Shown one piece after another: positions 14,314 through 17,126 of a stretch of 17,126 nt of DNA. The stretch comes from JAWXBM01 sp034440115 (lineage in GTDB: Bacteria > Pseudomonadota > Gammaproteobacteria > Xanthomonadales > SZUA-36): contig JAWXBM010000158.1 of NCBI GenBank assembly GCA_034440115.1, positions 1 to 17,126 of the forward strand, in the 5' to 3' direction. Position 1 is the stretch's first letter. Every line of letters begins with the position of its first letter. Under the pieces are notes generated by a model. The model saw only the letters and a program-made list of their open reading frames with translations. It did no database searches and was not told the origin of the DNA. Both the position numbers and the translations under genes were made by a program.

Positions 14314-16788
14314 ATGCGCGTTGTGGAAATCGTTTCGACCATGGGTCCCAGCCGCCGCGCCGGGAAGAAGGTGGTTGAAATGGTGTTGCAGGCTGAAGCG
14401 TCCGAAGCTAAGCAGTTCGACTCCATAGCCACAGAGTTGCAAACCCTGCTGCCACCCAAACTGAATAAATTGGGCTTATCCATTGAGGCTGCTGAATGGT
14501 CTGACATCATCAAACGCAATACCGGTATCGCACAACTGGCTGGCTATGTTGGCGCTATTGCGCTGGCGTTGCAGAACGCAGCCGGACATGCCTTGCAATT
14601 CCACGATTTCCTGCAGGACCAGGAGCCTGAAACGGGCGAATGGCGCTATCGTTTTATTTTCCAGCACGATGATATTCCCAGCGGTGAACAGGCTGGTGAC
14701 CTGGCCATGCGCATCGTTGCCGACGCCTGTCCACAACTGCATTGGCAAGCATTGCTGCATGATGCAACGCAACCAATAGCCGCCAGCATTGCGGAGTTCC
14801 TTGCCTCGACCAGACCCTTGGTAACACCACCAGAAACCCTGGGGCTGATCGCCGCCGCCCAGGCGCGGCAGATACCGGTATTGCGGCTGGAGCGCGAACC
14901 TTATGGAGCCTTGCCGGCCAGTTTCCGCGTGGCACCAAACGGCATGATCATGCTGGGGCACAGTCGCCACCGAGTGATCATGGATGGCTTGTACTGTGTT
15001 GACCGGCCGGGCCCAGGCTTCAGCATCATGAGTGACCGCAGAGTGCTATGGCAACTCTTAACCCGGCTTGAGGCACCGACGCCAGCAGACCACATGGCCA
15101 AGCTATGTGCCCATAACCTGGCACACGCTTTGCGTATCGCCCGGCAACTGGAATACCCGTTACGGGCCTATCCGCTGCAACGTGACCCGAAGGCCATTAA
15201 CGGCTGGCTTGTCAGCAACGATGCGGAGCTTGAGCAGCTTTATTCACCATCGGGCGGTAGTGTTCACACTCTGCTGCTGGAACCGGCTATTCCAGGACAA
15301 ACCCTGGATCTATTATTCGCAGGTGGCAAGCCGCTCAGCTCGTTACTTGATGGCCAGGCGCATGCACCCGACCCCGCCATCGTTGCCTGCGCGGTGAAGA
15401 TAGAGCGCGCCATAAATGCAGGATTCCTGCATCTGCAATTAAAAATTCAGCCTGCGGATGAGTCCAGCGGCATGTCGTTCGTCATTACCAACCTGGACCC
15501 ATCACCGCCCGTGGTTCAACTGCTCAAGGATTACCCTCAATGGAAAGAAAAGGCCTACCGGCAGTTTCTTGATTGGCTCTATCCCCCTGGAACACCCTGC
15601 CGCATACCCATTGTTTCTGTAACCGGTACCAATGGCAAAACCACCACATCCACCATGATTGCTCGTATGGCGCAGGCAGAGTCGCTGTTCGTGGGTATGG
15701 CTCGCACCACCGGGGTGTACTTTGATCAGGAGTTAAAAGAATTCGGCGACAGCTCAGGCTTTCTCGGCCATTGCATGGTATTTGAGAACCCCGAGGTCGA
15801 ACTGGCTGTGCTGGAAACTGCCCGCGGAGATGTGCTGCGCATTGGCTTTGCCTATGACTACAGCGATGTAGCAATCTGCACCAATGTTACGGCGGATCAT
15901 TTGGGCGAACATGGCGTGGAAACCGTTGAGGACATGGCAGTGGTAAAACGCTCCATCCTGGAACGCTCAGCGGGTGCCTTAGTGCTGAATGGTGATGATC
16001 TGTTGTGCCTGGCCATGTTGCCGTTTCTGCGCGGCCGGACCGTCTTCCTTTCGACTTTCCAGTCCGAACCTGATGAGTTGAGCAGCAAAGCGGCCAGCGC
16101 ATTGGGTTGCGCCAGCAACATCATCCACACCAGGCAACATCAGGGTGAAGAATGGATCATGTTGCAGATTGGGGATGCCAATATTCCGATCATCGCCGTC
16201 AACGCCATACCCGCCACATTCAATGGAGCAGCGCGGCATAACATCAGCAATGCCATGCATGCCATAGCGGCCGGGTACGCGCTGGGCTTCAAGCTGGACA
16301 ATATGCGCCGGGCACTGGCGAAATTCGAAATGGGCTTTGACTCCCTGCCCGGCCGGTTGAATGTCCATGACAATGGCCGTTTTCACATCATCATGGACTA
16401 TGCCCACAATGCCGATGGTTTACGGCAACTGGTGCGTTTTACCGATCGCTATCCCTGCAAGGGCCGCAGGATTCTGCGTTTTGGTGTTTCGACCAATGCC
16501 TCTCAGGCAGCTTGCCTGGGAGCAGCTTCCGAAGTAGCTGGGCACTTCGATTACTACATTTGCTCAGGCAAACCAGGACATGATCCAGGTGATGGCCTTG
16601 ATACGACAGTTGAGCTGCGACGCGGCCTTTTGGCAGATGGCATTGCAGAATCGCAGGTCGAGATTTTCTCGGACGCCGAGCGCTCGGTGGAATACCCGAT
16701 CAGCCTGTGCCAGGAGGGAGATTTGCTGGTGCTGGTTACCAGCAATGCAACCTTGGCTGCCACTTGGGAGGAAGTTCTCAAAACCTGA
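14314..16788 (+). CDS. Cyanophycin synthetase-like Mur ligase with degenerate ATP-grasp domain
   Basis: An 824-residue protein with the three-part plan of CphA. The N-domain (about 1-160) includes GIAQLAGYVGAIALALQNAAG. The ATP-grasp-like middle (about 165-425) has YPLRAYP (281-287) where CphA has YPVVVKP, so the ATP lysine is Tyr286. The glycine-rich loop is replaced by AINGW, although LEPAIPGQ (322-329) survives. The Mur-ligase part is intact: GTNGKTTT (438-445, K442), ETARGDVLR (501-509), DHLGEHG (528-534), RHNISNAM, LPGRLN and DYAHN (695-699). The usual GDRRDED loop is replaced by GVSTNASQA. P-loop position implies a middle domain some 50 residues short. It probably makes one kind of amide bond, not cyanophycin; substrates unknown. 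GAGAGGAAG precedes the ATG, 17 bases after the P450 stop. Confidence 0.82.
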   Translation: MRVVEIVSTMGPSRRAGKKVVEMVLQAEASEAKQFDSIATELQTLLPPKLNKLGLSIEAAEWSDIIKRNTGIAQLAGYVGAIALALQNAAGHALQFHDFLQDQEPETGEWRYRFIFQHDDIPSGEQAGDLAMRIVADACPQLHWQALLHDATQPIAASIAEFLASTRPLVTPPETLGLIAAAQARQIPVLRLEREPYGALPASFRVAPNGMIMLGHSRHRVIMDGLYCVDRPGPGFSIMSDRRVLWQLLTRLEAPTPADHMAKLCAHNLAHALRIARQLEYPLRAYPLQRDPKAINGWLVSNDAELEQLYSPSGGSVHTLLLEPAIPGQTLDLLFAGGKPLSSLLDGQAHAPDPAIVACAVKIERAINAGFLHLQLKIQPADESSGMSFVITNLDPSPPVVQLLKDYPQWKEKAYRQFLDWLYPPGTPCRIPIVSVTGTNGKTTTSTMIARMAQAESLFVGMARTTGVYFDQELKEFGDSSGFLGHCMVFENPEVELAVLETARGDVLRIGFAYDYSDVAICTNVTADHLGEHGVETVEDMAVVKRSILERSAGALVLNGDDLLCLAMLPFLRGRTVFLSTFQSEPDELSSKAASALGCASNIIHTRQHQGEEWIMLQIGDANIPIIAVNAIPATFNGAARHNISNAMHAIAAGYALGFKLDNMRRALAKFEMGFDSLPGRLNVHDNGRFHIIMDYAHNADGLRQLVRFTDRYPCKGRRILRFGVSTNASQAACLGAASEVAGHFDYYICSGKPGHDPGDGLDTTVELRRGLLADGIAESQVEIFSDAERSVEYPISLCQEGDLLVLVTSNATLAATWEEVLKT

Positions 16789-16829
16789 TATCTTGAGCAA
16801 TCTCTGATGACGGCGACGTCGTGCAGGTT

Positions 16830-16835
16830 TAGAAT
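16830..16835 (+). promoter_or_regulatory. Possible -10 box of the tRNA-Gly promoter
   Basis: TAGAAT (five of six positions of the consensus) lies 21 bases before the tRNA 5' end, a usual distance for a short leader. A convincing -35 hexamer 16-18 bases upstream is not seen. Confidence 0.3.
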
Positions 16836-16856
16836 CATCGGCAAACTCTCTCCAGC

Positions 16857-16930
16857 GCGGGTGTAGTTCAATGGTAGAACGGGAGCTTCCCAAGCTCTTA
16901 GTGTGGGTTCGATTCCCATCACCCGCTCCA
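16857..16930 (+). tRNA. glyU: tRNA-Gly, anticodon CCC
   Basis: A 74-base tRNA including an encoded CCA end. The acceptor stem GCGGGTG pairs with CACCCGC; the D-arm is GTTC-AATGGTA-GAAC; the anticodon stem GGAGC/GCTCT (one G-T pair) holds the loop TTCCCAA with anticodon CCC, which reads GGG; the T-arm contains GGTTCGATTCC. It is closely like E. coli glyU. It stands 68 bases after the ligase gene, in the same direction, and is followed at once by a gene remnant. Confidence 0.96.
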
Positions 16931-17126
16931 GTAAGGCCGCCATCAAACCGTCTTTTGCACCCGGTCGGCAGCCTGTCAGAGATGGGCCAGATCGACGAAA
17001 ACTGTTTGTTGATGATTGCGCATTACGGCACCGCCAGCCATGTAGAACGCCTGGTGAAGAACTATCGCTCGGTGAGGCGTAATGAAGCGCTGGAAAAAGT
17101 GCAGCAACAACATCTGCAGCGGGAAC
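16931..17126 (+). pseudogene. 5'-truncated DUF222/HNH endonuclease-family fragment, cut by the window end
   Basis: The frame of the ATG at 16982 reads GQIDENCLLMIAHYGTASHV and continues ERLVKNYRSVRRNEALEKVQ to the window edge. This is the mid-portion of the DUF222 (13E12-type) domain found before HNH nuclease domains. The N-terminal hundred or so residues of the family are absent: directly upstream is only about 50 bases of unmatched sequence and then the tRNA. No ribosome site precedes the ATG. It is most likely a decayed remnant of a mobile nuclease gene; the 3' part may continue outside the window. Confidence 0.65.

Noticed and set aside
14314..16788. Calling this gene a true cyanophycin synthetase (cphA)
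   Set aside because: The ATP-grasp lysine and glycine-rich loop needed for the first addition are missing, and no cyanophycinase or isoaspartyl dipeptidase gene is nearby.

Overview
The window looks like chromosomal DNA of a gammaproteobacterium. The regulator at 10024 is close to E. coli Lrp along its whole length, the acyltransferase at 583-1500 is of the YihG type, the regulator at 8089-8637 is of the PuuR type, the tRNA-Gly(CCC) resembles E. coli glyU, and there is a TGTAGGAGCG-type REP palindrome of the kind common in Pseudomonas and relatives. A marine or freshwater member of the Pseudomonadales/Cellvibrionales side would fit, but I cannot name a genus.

Layout. 1-540 is the end of a PduO-type cobalamin adenosyltransferase gene, separated by a perfect REP hairpin from a minus-strand block: a beta-alanine:pyruvate aminotransferase (bauA-like, 3136-4458), a methylmalonate/malonate-semialdehyde dehydrogenase (mmsA, 1503-3032) and a YihG-like acyltransferase (583-1500) whose last codons lie inside the REP. 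A TorF-family outer-membrane protein (4628-5365) follows, with its own terminator. A 377-bp repeat-bearing gap then leads to a second minus-strand unit: PuuR-like regulator, agmatinase and gamma-glutamylpolyamine synthetase (8637 down to 5743). Alanine dehydrogenase (8798-9916, minus) is divergent from lrp (10024-10530, plus), with two Lrp-like palindromes between them.

The genes from 5743 to 8637 make a coherent entry to agmatine/putrescine use: agmatine to putrescine plus urea, then gamma-glutamylation. The genes from 1503 to 4458 convert beta-alanine, an end product of spermidine/diaminopropane breakdown, to malonate semialdehyde and acetyl-CoA. Ald turns alanine, the by-product of the pyruvate-dependent transaminase, back into pyruvate. 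The middle of the route (puuB, puuC, puuD) is not in the window.

The right third (10597-16788) is less ordinary: a class II HDAC-like deacetylase, a TauD-type Fe(II)/2-oxoglutarate oxygenase, a convergent small hotdog/FcoT-like protein, a cytochrome P450, and an 824-residue relative of cyanophycin synthetase. The last keeps a complete Mur-ligase domain but has lost the key lysine and glycine-rich loop of its ATP-grasp domain. The P450 and this ligase form a tight two-gene unit, and this is the best candidate here for an undescribed pathway. The window ends with tRNA-Gly(CCC) followed directly by a 5'-truncated DUF222/HNH-endonuclease fragment.
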